Notes under the pieces: generated by a model | The model's input: only the letters and a program-made list of their open reading frames with translations | What the model was told of the DNA's origin: nothing | Database searches by the model: none | In this document: positions 14,701-26,700 of the stretch, one piece after another | How the letters are laid out: the number at the start of each line of letters is the position of its first letter | Numbering within the stretch: the stretch's first letter is position 1 | NCBI GenBank assembly: GCA_911728455.2 | Contig: OU452229.1 | Location: 11,634,878 to 11,698,877 of the forward strand | Origin: Marthasterias glacialis | Taxonomy: Eukaryota; Echinodermata; Asteroidea; Forcipulatida; Asteriidae | Direction of reading: 5' to 3' | Length of the DNA stretch: 64,000 nt | Position numbers and translations under genes: made by a program

Positions 14701-17700
14701 TATAAGTGTAAGAAGAGTTTGACAGGGTATTGCCAATCTTCTGCTCAAGAGCTTGGTGCTTCATTTCAAGTACCTGTCAACACAAAGGAGATTTCAATTT
14801 CTTCCTGTGAGTAGCTGGTATCGATTAGTTTTAAAGACCATTGTTGCATTGAATTTTGTCAACAATAGCTCCCATGTAAGGGTTAAACTAACATACAGAA
14901 ACCCACAAGTTTTGAAGAATTAGTTTTAACCAGCTGGTGCTGGATGTCCTGTTTACACGCAAATGTTTCCCCTGCTTGGAAAAGGAAACCATGGGAGCAA
15001 AGGCCGGCCGGTCATTCGACTGCGGAGCAGGTACGGACCACACACACGCCGTCTAACACTTCGATTCACCCACACAAAGACAAAAAAAGGTTGTGCATTT
15101 ACGCGTATTTTGTGGCCATTAAGAGGCGTTTTGTGTGTAATCCCCGATTATAGACTTTTGTCCTTTTGTTCCAAGAAGGGGATTACGAGGCACTGAAAGG
15201 CTTCCAACATTGTTCATTCATTGTATTTTGGCTGAATAGAAGTAAGTCATAGTGAGCTGGCAATCGAGCCATGGTTCCGTGTTAAGTGCCACTACTATGC
15301 CGTATTCAACTGCCAATGTTTTGCAATTCACGTTGCGTGAATTGACATTTGTTCGGTCGAGAAACAAAAGGACAATCCAACAAAGATAATCTTTCTTCTC
15401 TTGGCATTGTCAAGCCTGAGTTTCTTTGTGCCAGCAGTATCCTCAAAGAAAAAAGATTCTGGTAATTCCGCCAAAAGACTTCCATTAGGGAAGGAACAAA
15501 AAAAATCCCGGCGGCAACTGGTTAAAGAATATTGTCACATTCCATTTGTTAAAAAAAGCTGCTATAAAAGGGAAACGCCATGGAACAGCAAAATGTCAAT
15601 TTTCAAAAACCACAACAATGTTTGGTACTTTGAAAAACTATGAATACTGGAAGAAAAAATGATGATGCAACACAAAAGAAAACAAATCCTAAATCCAACT
15701 TTTAAAAGGTCACCAATGACCAACTCCTCATTTCCTATAATTTATTATACTGAAAATTTACCTGCATTGGCAAGCTTTGCCTTCTTTGTGCTGCAAATAT
15801 TAATTTACCTTGAGTTCGGCAGTTTTGGCTCGTTGGGTCAGCGACACAAGACGCTCTGCCGTGAACATATCAATGGCTTTACGGGCTTCGTCAAGCTCTT
15901 GTGTATCAGTCTCCACATTGTGCTTTGATATGACTTCATCCATCTCTTTAGCTGATGAAGATGCTTCAAGATCAAGGAGCTGTCTTGTGACTGACTCTAA
16001 TTCACTTGAGAGGCTATAAAAAATTATGAGAAAACTCCAGAGAGTCAAGACTGATGAGAGTGAAGCCATGGGAGGAGGAACCCTAACATTGGGAATTTCA
16101 TTGTACAAGGTCATAATCCTGTCAGACTGGATGTGAAAAAAATGTGAAGATTCACGGGAAGGTTCTGGCAGGAACTGGTCAATGTGTTTCTTGTTTTGTT
16201 AACGTTTTAATGATTGTAGTTTTTTTATGGTACGGAGTAAGAGTGCAATTTTCATGCAGGTCGTGACAAATAAAATGGAATTGAATGAATAACCTGCAAC
16301 AAGAGACTTAAATCCCAGCAGTGTTGGTATTAAATATGTGTAATGCCATGCATTTGAAGCTGTATATTACCAATTCAAAAACAAATAATACAACAAAAAA
16401 ATCCACAAACAATGACTGCAGTCAAGGAACACACAAGTTCAAAACCGACATCCCAAACTTTATTTTAGTAATGACCTGAACTACCACAAATTAAAGGTCA
16501 TGTGAAGTGTTGTAACCTATACAACAGCATAATTACAAACATGGCCAGGTGTGGATTTCACAAAGCACTAGGACTTGTCTTATCTCAAGTTAGGATGAGT
16601 AACTAGTCCTAACTTATAGGACAAGTCATAAGTAAGGACAAGTCATAAGTTAGGACTAGTTTTATGAAATCCACCCCCAGCTTAATTAACTCAACACACA
16701 CAGCCAACACACAGTTAAATATTGGGCCAATCATCAGCCTTGGGACACTGCTGGGGTTAAGGTTTGACGTAATTATGTTAGTCTCAAGTGCATCAAGTGT
16801 TGGATGCAACGCAACTGTTTAATGCATTCTAAAACACCATCATCTCAGTAAATGCAGATTTATGGCAGTAGGTCAAAAAATGGTGGGCCACGTTCTCTTC
16901 ACACGTACCATGAATTGAGTTTCTCTGCAGAAATAATCTTGGTCTTTGCGTTGCTGAAACGTCCCTGTAGTTCCCTCAGCTCCAGGGTCATCTTCTTCAA
17001 CTCTGCTGTTTGCTGATGACGACGCACCTGCAACTCTTTCTCCACTCTCTAAAAAGATAAAAACAAAACAGTTGCGTCTTAATTCATCAATATTCTCACT
17101 CCGCTTGTTAATTTTGTAAAATCATTCCAAATACAACGGGGCTCCAAATTAACACTTGACCGCAGGCCAGAGGCCAGTGATTTTAGTGTTGGGCCAGTGA
17201 ACTCATAACCGGACAAGTCCGGCGGTCTTGTGTTTTTCAACTCACTGTGTAACTTCATCAATTTCAAAAAAATGTCGTCCAAATATGGACTTTGAGTCTG
17301 AAAATATCTTTCAATTTTGTATACTCACCCGTAAGACAAATGAGACAACCTCGTCTTAGTGCTTGTTCAAATAAACACGGTTAATATTGTGTAAAAAATG
17401 TTGTTGTCGTTGTTGTTGTTGTTTTGTTTGTTTTTTTTCTCTCTCTCTCTCTCATTTTGATTCTGGTCATGTAAACATACTTTTGGTCCAGTAAAGATTT
17501 TGAGCTACAAGCCTTGTGGATTCTTCGCCCAAATTCGAGCCCTGGACAAGAACTGCCCTCCAACAAAAATAAGTGAATGCCAAAATAAAAGACAGACACC
17601 TTCAGACTTTGCTTGGTTTGAAGGAGACATTCTGCTGCTTCTCGCATTTCCACGCTGTGTTTGTTCTTCTGCGATGCCGCCACGTTTCGCTCAACTTCCA

Positions 17701-20700
17701 ACGTTGCCTCCAGAACCTTCACCCTGTTGACCTTTAACGGAAAAAAATTAACACTTACTGCTGTTTTGGAGATTCATAAAACAACACCACTGGCTAATCC
17801 ATCTTGCTACGCCAAAAAGTCTGACAAAAGCATGAGATGTCAAAAACCCTTTGTAAAATGCAAAAAGCTGCCACCTTTAAGATAACTGCTTTGTGCATTT
17901 TGTTTGTGTTGCAGTGCACAGGCTCAATATGGGGCAGAGATGCATGTGTCCATCCCAAGTGAGCGCTTTTGTTAGAAAGTTACCCCGGTCGCCAGAGCCT
18001 ACTGGAACAGTTCACTCAAATAACAACGATTCTCTTTATCCACCAACGTACTCAAGAGTGATAAAAATAAGTGTAAATAAGCTCTTACAAAATCATCTGC
18101 CACAGTTTCCCTTGAAATAAAAAGTCCCTGTCAAAACACTGAGAATAAACCAACTAGCTCTTCTCAGAGCTATCCCTAAGAAACAATAGTCCAATCTGGT
18201 TAAGTGATATTGTTGTCAAGTGTTACATGTGAAATTACAAAAAGAAGAAAACCTACTGAACTTACAGCGTTGTTGTATTTCTGCATGTAAGCTTCTTCCA
18301 GTTCAGACTGTGTGTCAACTGCATGATCCACTTTGACGACAATGTCAGTATTGACACCAAACATCCTCTCCGCGTTCATCCTTGTACTGACAGCTCGCGT
18401 GCACTTTCGGATCTCATCAGTGTTTACTCCTTTGTCCTTTGTCTTTAGAGTGATCTTGGCGATAAGGACCTCTTGGTTTGTGAAGGCTGTATGCCTCTCT
18501 TCATCAGTATCTGGCTTAGACTCCAAGGCTTCTCTTGACATGCTGACTTCTGATGCTTTCAATTCCTCTTGATGTCTACTCTCTTCATGATCATCAGATT
18601 GTGTTTTCAAGTGGCTGTTGTCAAGGTGGACATATTGGCTTGGGAAAACAGCCCGACTCTCATCATGGCCGTCAGGGTTGGAATCTAATGCCTCCGTGAA
18701 AAGGCTACCGTCAGTTGCTTCTGATTGTTCTTGGGGTCTATTCTCTGCTTCATCTTCAGACTGTGAATCAGACTGTGAATCATACTGGTCACTTCTGTCC
18801 TCTGAAGATGTATCATCTACAAGTATAATACGATGACCTCTTACTGGCATGGGTGCACTGACATTTTGTGAGGTGTAAACTTTCTCAGAGATGAGAGACG
18901 TGTTACTCGTTTGGAGAGATGCCACTGAAACAGTATCCTGAACAGATCCAGTCTCCAGATGGCTCTCGTTCATACAGACATCTTGGCTTGGGAAGACTTC
19001 TTGGCTTTGGACAACCACTTTGCTTTGGACGACTTCTTGGCTTTGGACAACTTGGCTTCGTACGATTTCTTGGCTAAGGACGACTTCTTGGCTTTGGACA
19101 ACTTGGCTTGGTGCGACTTCTTGGCTAGGGACGACTTCTTGGCTTTGGACAACTTCTTGGCTTGGGATGACTTCTTGGCTTTTGGAGACAGCTTGACCTT
19201 CCTCAGGGCTGTCAGGAGAAGAATCTAAAGCTTCTTCTAAGCTTTTTTCAAGTGCTTCATGTCTCGACTTTTCATGACCTTGTGACTGAGAATGGGGTTG
19301 ATCATATCTTTCTTCTTGAGTCATTTCATCTTCAAGTACAATTCTCCTTAATTTAAAAGCAAAGGGTGCATGTAAGTTCTGAGAAGATCCTTTTTCCTCT
19401 GTGATGAGACGTGGACTACTTCCTAGTAAAGAACCTGCCACTGGCAAACTCTGTTGAACAGCTTCCTCAACCTCTGGATAATTATTGTAAACAGAGTCAT
19501 TTTGGCTCTGGAAGACAGCTTTTCCCTCCTCCTCCTTATGGCAATCTTGATTAGCCTCTGGACCCTCTGCAACAATGCCGTTTTGAGATGCTTCTAACTG
19601 ATTTGGTTGTCCAATATTACCATCTTGTGATTGGGAATCAGGTAATTTATCATCTTCTTCTTCTTGGAGTGTCTCCTCAATAATTACCATACCAAAACCT
19701 TTACATGGCAAGGGCGCATTCATGTGAAAGTTGTCCATCGATTGTAAGGATGCCATCATCAACTCTGATTCCTCAACAGCTTCAGCCAAGTCATGAGTCT
19801 CTCTGAGAATCACGTCCTGTGTCTCTTCCAAGGTGGTTTCAATTAGGCCTAACACTTTAGCAGGTTCACTCTCATGATCACCCTCAAGATCACCCTCATG
19901 ATCCCCCTCAAGATCACCCTCAAGATCATCAAGATCACCCTCTACATCAAACTCATGATCACCCTCAAGATCCCCCTCAAGGTCACCATCAAGATCACCC
20001 TCATGATCACCCTCATGATCACCCTCATGATCACCCTCATGATCACCCTCAAGATCACCCTCATGATACCCCTCAAGATCACCCTCAAGATCACCCTCAA
20101 GATCATCCTCAAGATCACCCTCAACATCAAACTCATGATCACCCTCATGATCCCCCTCAAGGTCACCATCAAGATCACCCTCATGATCACCCTCATGATC
20201 ACCCTCATGATCACCCTCATGATCACCCTCAAGATCACCCTCATGATCACCATCAAGATCACCCTCATGATCACCCTCATGATCACCCTCAAGATCACCC
20301 TCATGATCACCCTCATGATCACCCTCAAGATCACCCTCATGATCACCCTCAAGATCACCCTCATGATACCCCTCAAGGTCACCATCAAGACCACCTTTAA
20401 GATCACCCTCATGATCACCCTCAAGATCACCATCAAGATCGCCCTCAAGATCGTCTGTGATGTTGATCTGATCACCTTCCACTTCGGCTTTTGTTGCTTC
20501 ATCTGCACAATCTATACACGTTCCTGAGATGTTACATTTTTCACTATCCAATGACCTTTCTGATTCTTGTCTTAAGAGAGGAGCGCAAGACGTTCCAAAA
20601 TCTTCTCCAGTTTCTGAGCAGTTATCATCCTCCGGGCTTGGATCTTCTAAGTACATGCCTGTCTCATCATCACAAAAGGACTCCTGCAGCACTGCTTCAT

Positions 20701-23700
20701 TTTGGGTTTCATGCCCTACAGAGGATAAAATTTCATCAGTCTGCTCGGTTGCCTCATTTTCACTTTTTAGGGACTCAGCGAGTTTCTGAGTAGTACTTGC
20801 CGAGTGCTCACTGTCTTGATCTGGCTCTTTCTTTGTGTCATCAGCAGGGGCTTGAAGCTGGACAGCTTGCTCATTAGCAGCCTCATCTTTTGGCAACTCA
20901 ACTGTCTGCATATTTACCGCCTGCTCTCTGTCCGACTCAAGTTCAGTCTTTACCCTAACTGTTTGACATCGGTCAGCCAGCTCACTAGCAGTGGCAGAAC
21001 ACAAGTTTGTCTCATCTTTTGGTGACTCAACCATCTCAGTATCTGCTGACAACCTATTGTCTTTAACCGTCACTTTCTTTACATCAGCCAGGCTTTGCAG
21101 GTGCAGGATCCAGTCAGTCTGCCCTTCAACTGTGGAATGACCACTCAACATGGAAGCCATTCTGGGTCTGGCTTTAATATCTCCATTCGACTTAAGATAA
21201 ACTGCTGATGAAGTCCCCTTGACTTCCTGCAACTCTGATCGGTGCGATTCATTCCTTTTAAATAAATCCCCAACAAAGTAATGCTTTTGCCTAGCAGAAT
21301 TCGAATGCTGGGTCTGGCTACTTTTCTTTCCACTGTCTTCAGATCGCACCTCTTGGGCTTTGGTAGCCAGTTTCTCTCCCATGGACGCGTATGGTGATGC
21401 TGACTTCTGTTGGGAAACTACTGACTGCTCTGTACCACTTGATGATCTCTGTGATTGTGAAGATGGCCCGGAGGTTTCATCTCTCAGTTCAAAGTCTTGG
21501 TGGTCATTGAGGTGGACTGAGGTGTTGGTAACTAAGGGTGGGTTATCTTTAACCTGCTTTGCCTTTGCAGCCAGTTTGTTTCCAAGATTTGCATACGGGC
21601 TCTTATCTTTTGTCTTTACTTGTGACTCAAATGTAGGTTGTCCACCTAGGAAGGATGAGGGGGAAAAAGAGTAATCAGTAATATTTTGTCATTTTCAATA
21701 ATGTAAATCCACAAAGCTTGTCATCAAGGTGAAAGCAACTGTTGAACCCAACTTCAAAACAATTTTTAAAGTTTATTTTCCTGCTTATTCCATTCTTGTC
21801 TTGTGATTAATACACCTTGTCTTTAACACAAGAAATTCACAATAGTTCTGTTCAGTAAGCATAATACAAGGAAAGTCTGGCATGCAACTCTGTAATACAC
21901 TGATCCATTAAGCCCTGCCCTCTAAACATATTGACCAATAATAATAATAAAAATAATAATAATGACTAGTTCTTATATAGCGCATTTTACAGTAACGTCT
22001 TAGTGTGCCTTACAATAGTGCCCTGGTCATTGGGCCAATAACATTCCTGTAATCTTTCTCAGCTCCCTGGGGAGTACATGTATACAGCCCCGAGCTGCCA
22101 AGGTGCTCTGAAGGCTTTTTCAAACACAATATCAACCTCTACTTTCGCAGGTAGCCATTTATACCCCTGGGTGAAGAGAAGCAATTATAGTAAAGCATCT
22201 TGCTCAAGGACACAAACGTCACAACTGGGATTCGGACCCACACCCCGATAACTTGACCACCAGTCTTGTGCACTAGACCGCTCGGCCATGACCGCTAGGC
22301 TACAATCACAGCATTGGCTACATCACCACTGTACAGCACAATGGGCCAGCACAATGTGCGTCTCTTCAATGCCACACTGCACGACATGACCAAACATTGT
22401 TTAAATTTTCAATTGGATTTTATCGTATTGGACTTTTGTCGGACTTTCAGTGGCATAGCCAAGGCTGTGAATGATCAACACGTAAAGGGGAGGGGCTTAA
22501 TGGATTGGTCTATTGAAAAAAAGAGGAAATACCCAACCACAATTGACTTTGTACAGTTTTTATCCGTTTTCTGTGGCACTACTAAAAAAGGAAAAAAGAA
22601 TAAATCATCTGATCAGCTGAAAAGTTGCACACCTGGAACATGGTGTGTGACACCATTGCCAAGTGGTTTGACATAAGGACTTCCATTCACAAGGTTAAGG
22701 GCTCAAAATCCACGCTTAATGTAAACTAGAGAGTGCTGCTCAATATCATACCCATCATTGGCCAGATGATGAAGGTCTTTTTGGCCGAGGATGTATGTCA
22801 TGTATGTGCTGCTAACCTCTCCCCTCATCAATTTCTGTTTTTTTTTTTTACTTACGTAACTTGTACCTTGACTTTTTTTACTTACATGTACTTCTTGCTT
22901 TTATTGATTCTGATTGCAAATAAATACTTTGTTGTTATTATTATAACCCATCTTAATGTACGACACGATAGGGCTGGTTTTTTTTAATTTTTTTTATATA
23001 TATTTTTATGCAATACCACAAGGCAACATCACAAGGCCCAAAGGCCGCTCAAGGTGTAGGCTACTTATTTCTTTTTTTTGAAGGGATATCAACCTGCCCC
23101 AATGCGCGGAAACAAGACATGGAAAAGATATAAATGCAAGTCTCTTCACAGCACAACTAAGAACAGGGAGGGGTAAATGAATCCGCTGCGAGACAAACAT
23201 AACTGCCTCTTTCCTTATTTGAAGCAATTATAGTAAAGTGTCTTGCTCAAGGACACAAGTGTCATGACCGGGATTCGAACCCATATCCTAATGACTTAGA
23301 CACCAGAACTTGAGCCTGATGCACTAAATCACACAACCAAGACACGCTAGCTATTGCCAGCTGAGCTTTTATATCCCATGATGCAGATATAGGAGAGTTC
23401 CCTCTTAGGAAGAATCATACAAACCTGGATAGAGTGCCATATAATCATCGTAGTAACCCCCTCCATCTCCGTAATGATCAGTCAAGAAGGAGCAAATTTC
23501 CAGGAGGTTGGCATCGTCTAGTTCTTTGGAACAATTCTTCATCACAGGAGGCTCTGACAATTCATAAAAATAATTTGAATCATTTTAAATCTTTAAGGGT
23601 CAAGACAGTAGGATCAGAATCGATCGGATTACGCAACTGGAATAATTTTTGTTGTTGGTATAAGGTCAAAGTTGAGTGAAATGTTAGAACCCTAGCATTT

Positions 23701-26700
23701 CCATTGAGTAGCATGCACAGGCATGCACTCACCGTGCTATGCTTCATTTCCCCTGTACAAAGAGGGACAAAGGGTACTGGAATTCATGCTCAAAAGCTCC
23801 CTTTTTCTAAGGGTTATTGTGTAGTGAATGATTCCAGACCTTTGTCCTTTTTTGTACAAACAAGAATTACGAGAGATCGATAGGCTGCCATCATTGTTTA
23901 TCATTGTATTTGGCATATCAGCGGTAAAGCCGAGATTCCAGCATACCAGCCAATTCTCGGTGAAAAAACACTTTTTCTTTAAAAAAAAAACAACAAACCC
24001 CCCCATGGTTTCATTGTCTCAAAAAACAAATTATTCCGAAAGTGCAAAAAAAAGAATACCGTGCAGAGGCAAACAAAAGAGGTTTTCAATATCAACATTA
24101 AGTCATTAGTTTTCCTTTAAATTGGCTGACCAACAAAAATAATTTTTAATAGTTTTGATCAAAAGGCACTACTATGCCAAACTGAAATATATGTACCGTA
24201 ATTTTCGGCCTATAAGCCGCGGCTTGCTGGTTGTTTTTCGCCCGCAAAAAGTTCCACGCGGCTTATGGGCCGGGCGGCTTATGGGCCAACGTGTCAGTAA
24301 TGTAAGCCGAAAATTACTGCACTCGCACAAAAAAATATAAGACGACAATGAGAATGGCAATGTGACAAAAAAAACTAACCAGAAAACATAAAAGCCTTTT
24401 TAGTTCAGCTATGACAAATGTTGATATCCAATTCCAATCAAAACACGTTAAGCTGACCGAGCTAGCGCTGCTGAAAACACATCGGCGTTCAATCAGATAA
24501 ATTGGTATCCGCACGCCAACCTGTGCATTGCTGATTATGCAATTGTAAACCTGTGCGTCAATACACAGGAAGTTGCAAAATGTCGGATGTTATCGACCGT
24601 TTTGCATTCATTGATGGACTTTACCGGTCTTTGCCGCAGTATTTGCCGTAAGCTGCCACTGGAGGGCGCTATAAAAATGTAGCGCGCCCTCTGCCGGTAG
24701 CGGAGGAAACTTCTGGAAACGTTACGCTGCTGTAAATTCTTGCTTATGATGGTCGCTGCAACGTGCACGATCGGAAGACCGCAACGTAAGGTACGCACAC
24801 TGGCTGGGCTTGTAAATTGCTTGTAAATGACATACAGATTAGCTTAAAAGTATTTAATGGAAAATACAGATGTGGATTTGGCCACTGTTTCTGTGTTGAC
24901 TACAGTAAATGCGGTCACGCTATTGTTCACCTGAAATTAAACGTGCTCAATGGCCTTTATTTACGGTCTTTTTCTGAAAAAATACTGCGGCTTATGGGGT
25001 ATAGCGGCTTATGTGCCGACAACTGAATCTTGCTTTGTAAATTCTTGGGCGCAGCGGCTAATGGGCCGAGTGGCTTTTGGGCCGAAAATTACGGTACATG
25101 TATGTATGATGGCACACATACAATGTTTGTGCATATTTAATTCTATATGGGTCATTCCATGAAGGTGGATCCATAGGGACCTTTTACATCGTCACCACCT
25201 ATGATGCTTTTTCACCACTTCACTAGTCTACTTCGCCAATCTTGCTTTACATAGCATAAATAACACCAAACGTGAATCATAAAAAGGATTTACTTGATTA
25301 CTGTGGTGTAAAATAAACGTGATACAGTGCCTGCACTGATGTAACAGGTGTGACATTTGGTGTCCCCATTACATTGTGACATATATCCTTAATTTTCTCA
25401 GCCATGTGTTCTTTAATACCCATGAAGGCAGTTATTTTTCTGATGGATTTGTCATCAAGTTTCTGTTGAACCTTGTAAATTTGTTTATAACTTCCATAAT
25501 ATTGAAAAATATGTGTTACAAGCATGGTGTCCCTGTTACATCGTTACCTTGAATTTTTAAGAATATTAGCAATATATCAGGTAAGATGGTGTGGAAAGGA
25601 TTTAACACTCTCTGAAACACTTTCAAAACCCAAGTAAAAGGTGATGATTGATAAACATAAATTATAATCAACATATTGAAAAATGTCACAAAATAGGTCC
25701 CACCTTCATGGAATGACCCAGATACATTGTTCCTCCATCCATCAATACTTGGTTGTAGATGGAACCAGTAGATCTTTCACCCATATCTGCCTGAAAGGGC
25801 ACAGTACATAAACACTAGTCCTACCAAAGCCCAAGTCAATATTGTTCATGCATAAATAGCCAAGACAGTTTAGGCATTCCTATTGGTTGAAAGCTTTTGA
25901 TCAATCAGTCATTTTTATGGAAAACTTCATACCTTTCATAAACTCTGTGACAGAAAAGTCTTCGGTTTTGCTCTCCTCCCACTCCGCTGGGTCATAGGAT
26001 CTGTCCTGTATAGACAAGAAATTATACAATGATTTCACGTCATGAACACCTGTTACGGACATGCAACTTTGTAATTGAAGCTGAAAAGTTTACATGCCTG
26101 TTTTTATCTGTTATGCATGCCCTTGCAAAATAAGATGGTACTGGGATGAAGTTTGAACATAAATTAATGCCCTTTTATTGTTAACAAATATTTTTGGACC
26201 ATCGTAATCTTGAGATCGCGCTCTACATACGGCTGTTTGATGTCAATTGCGCATGTAAAACTAAAGTTACAGCTTGTCAAACTTTGAGGGCAGTTGCGAG
26301 CTGTTTGCAGAGCAATAGGGAGGGCGCTTCTGGGCGGTAAGAGTGCTAAAGTGTCAAAAACGCATGGCATTACAGGTATTTAACACAGGGGACTGCTACG
26401 GTTAACAACCCTCCTTCCTAAAACTCACGTCTTGAAACATCGGTGACATTTCTCTCAGTGAAACGTTATCTCCTTCGACCAGAAACTCATCTGCCAAGAA
26501 TACTTTCAGGCCCCCTAGTCTCTTGATTCCACGACGGATAGGGGCAGGCAATTGCATAAAAATGCTGAGTAAGCGATGGTCGCAGACATCCATTGTGCCA
26601 TAAGTGCTTAGGGTTTCCTGAAATTGACTGTAAAATAACACAAACAAAACCAGAGTCAAATGAAGAGGCAAACTTCAAAATGGTGTTCACCATAGGAAGG

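Noticed and set aside
19874..20527. 217-residue Ile/Thr/Leu-rich ORF opposite exon F
   Set aside because: It is the antisense shadow of the coding EGDH array.
22314..22676. 120-residue plus-strand ORF
   Set aside because: No motif, no splice context, AT-rich codon use like the surrounding intron.
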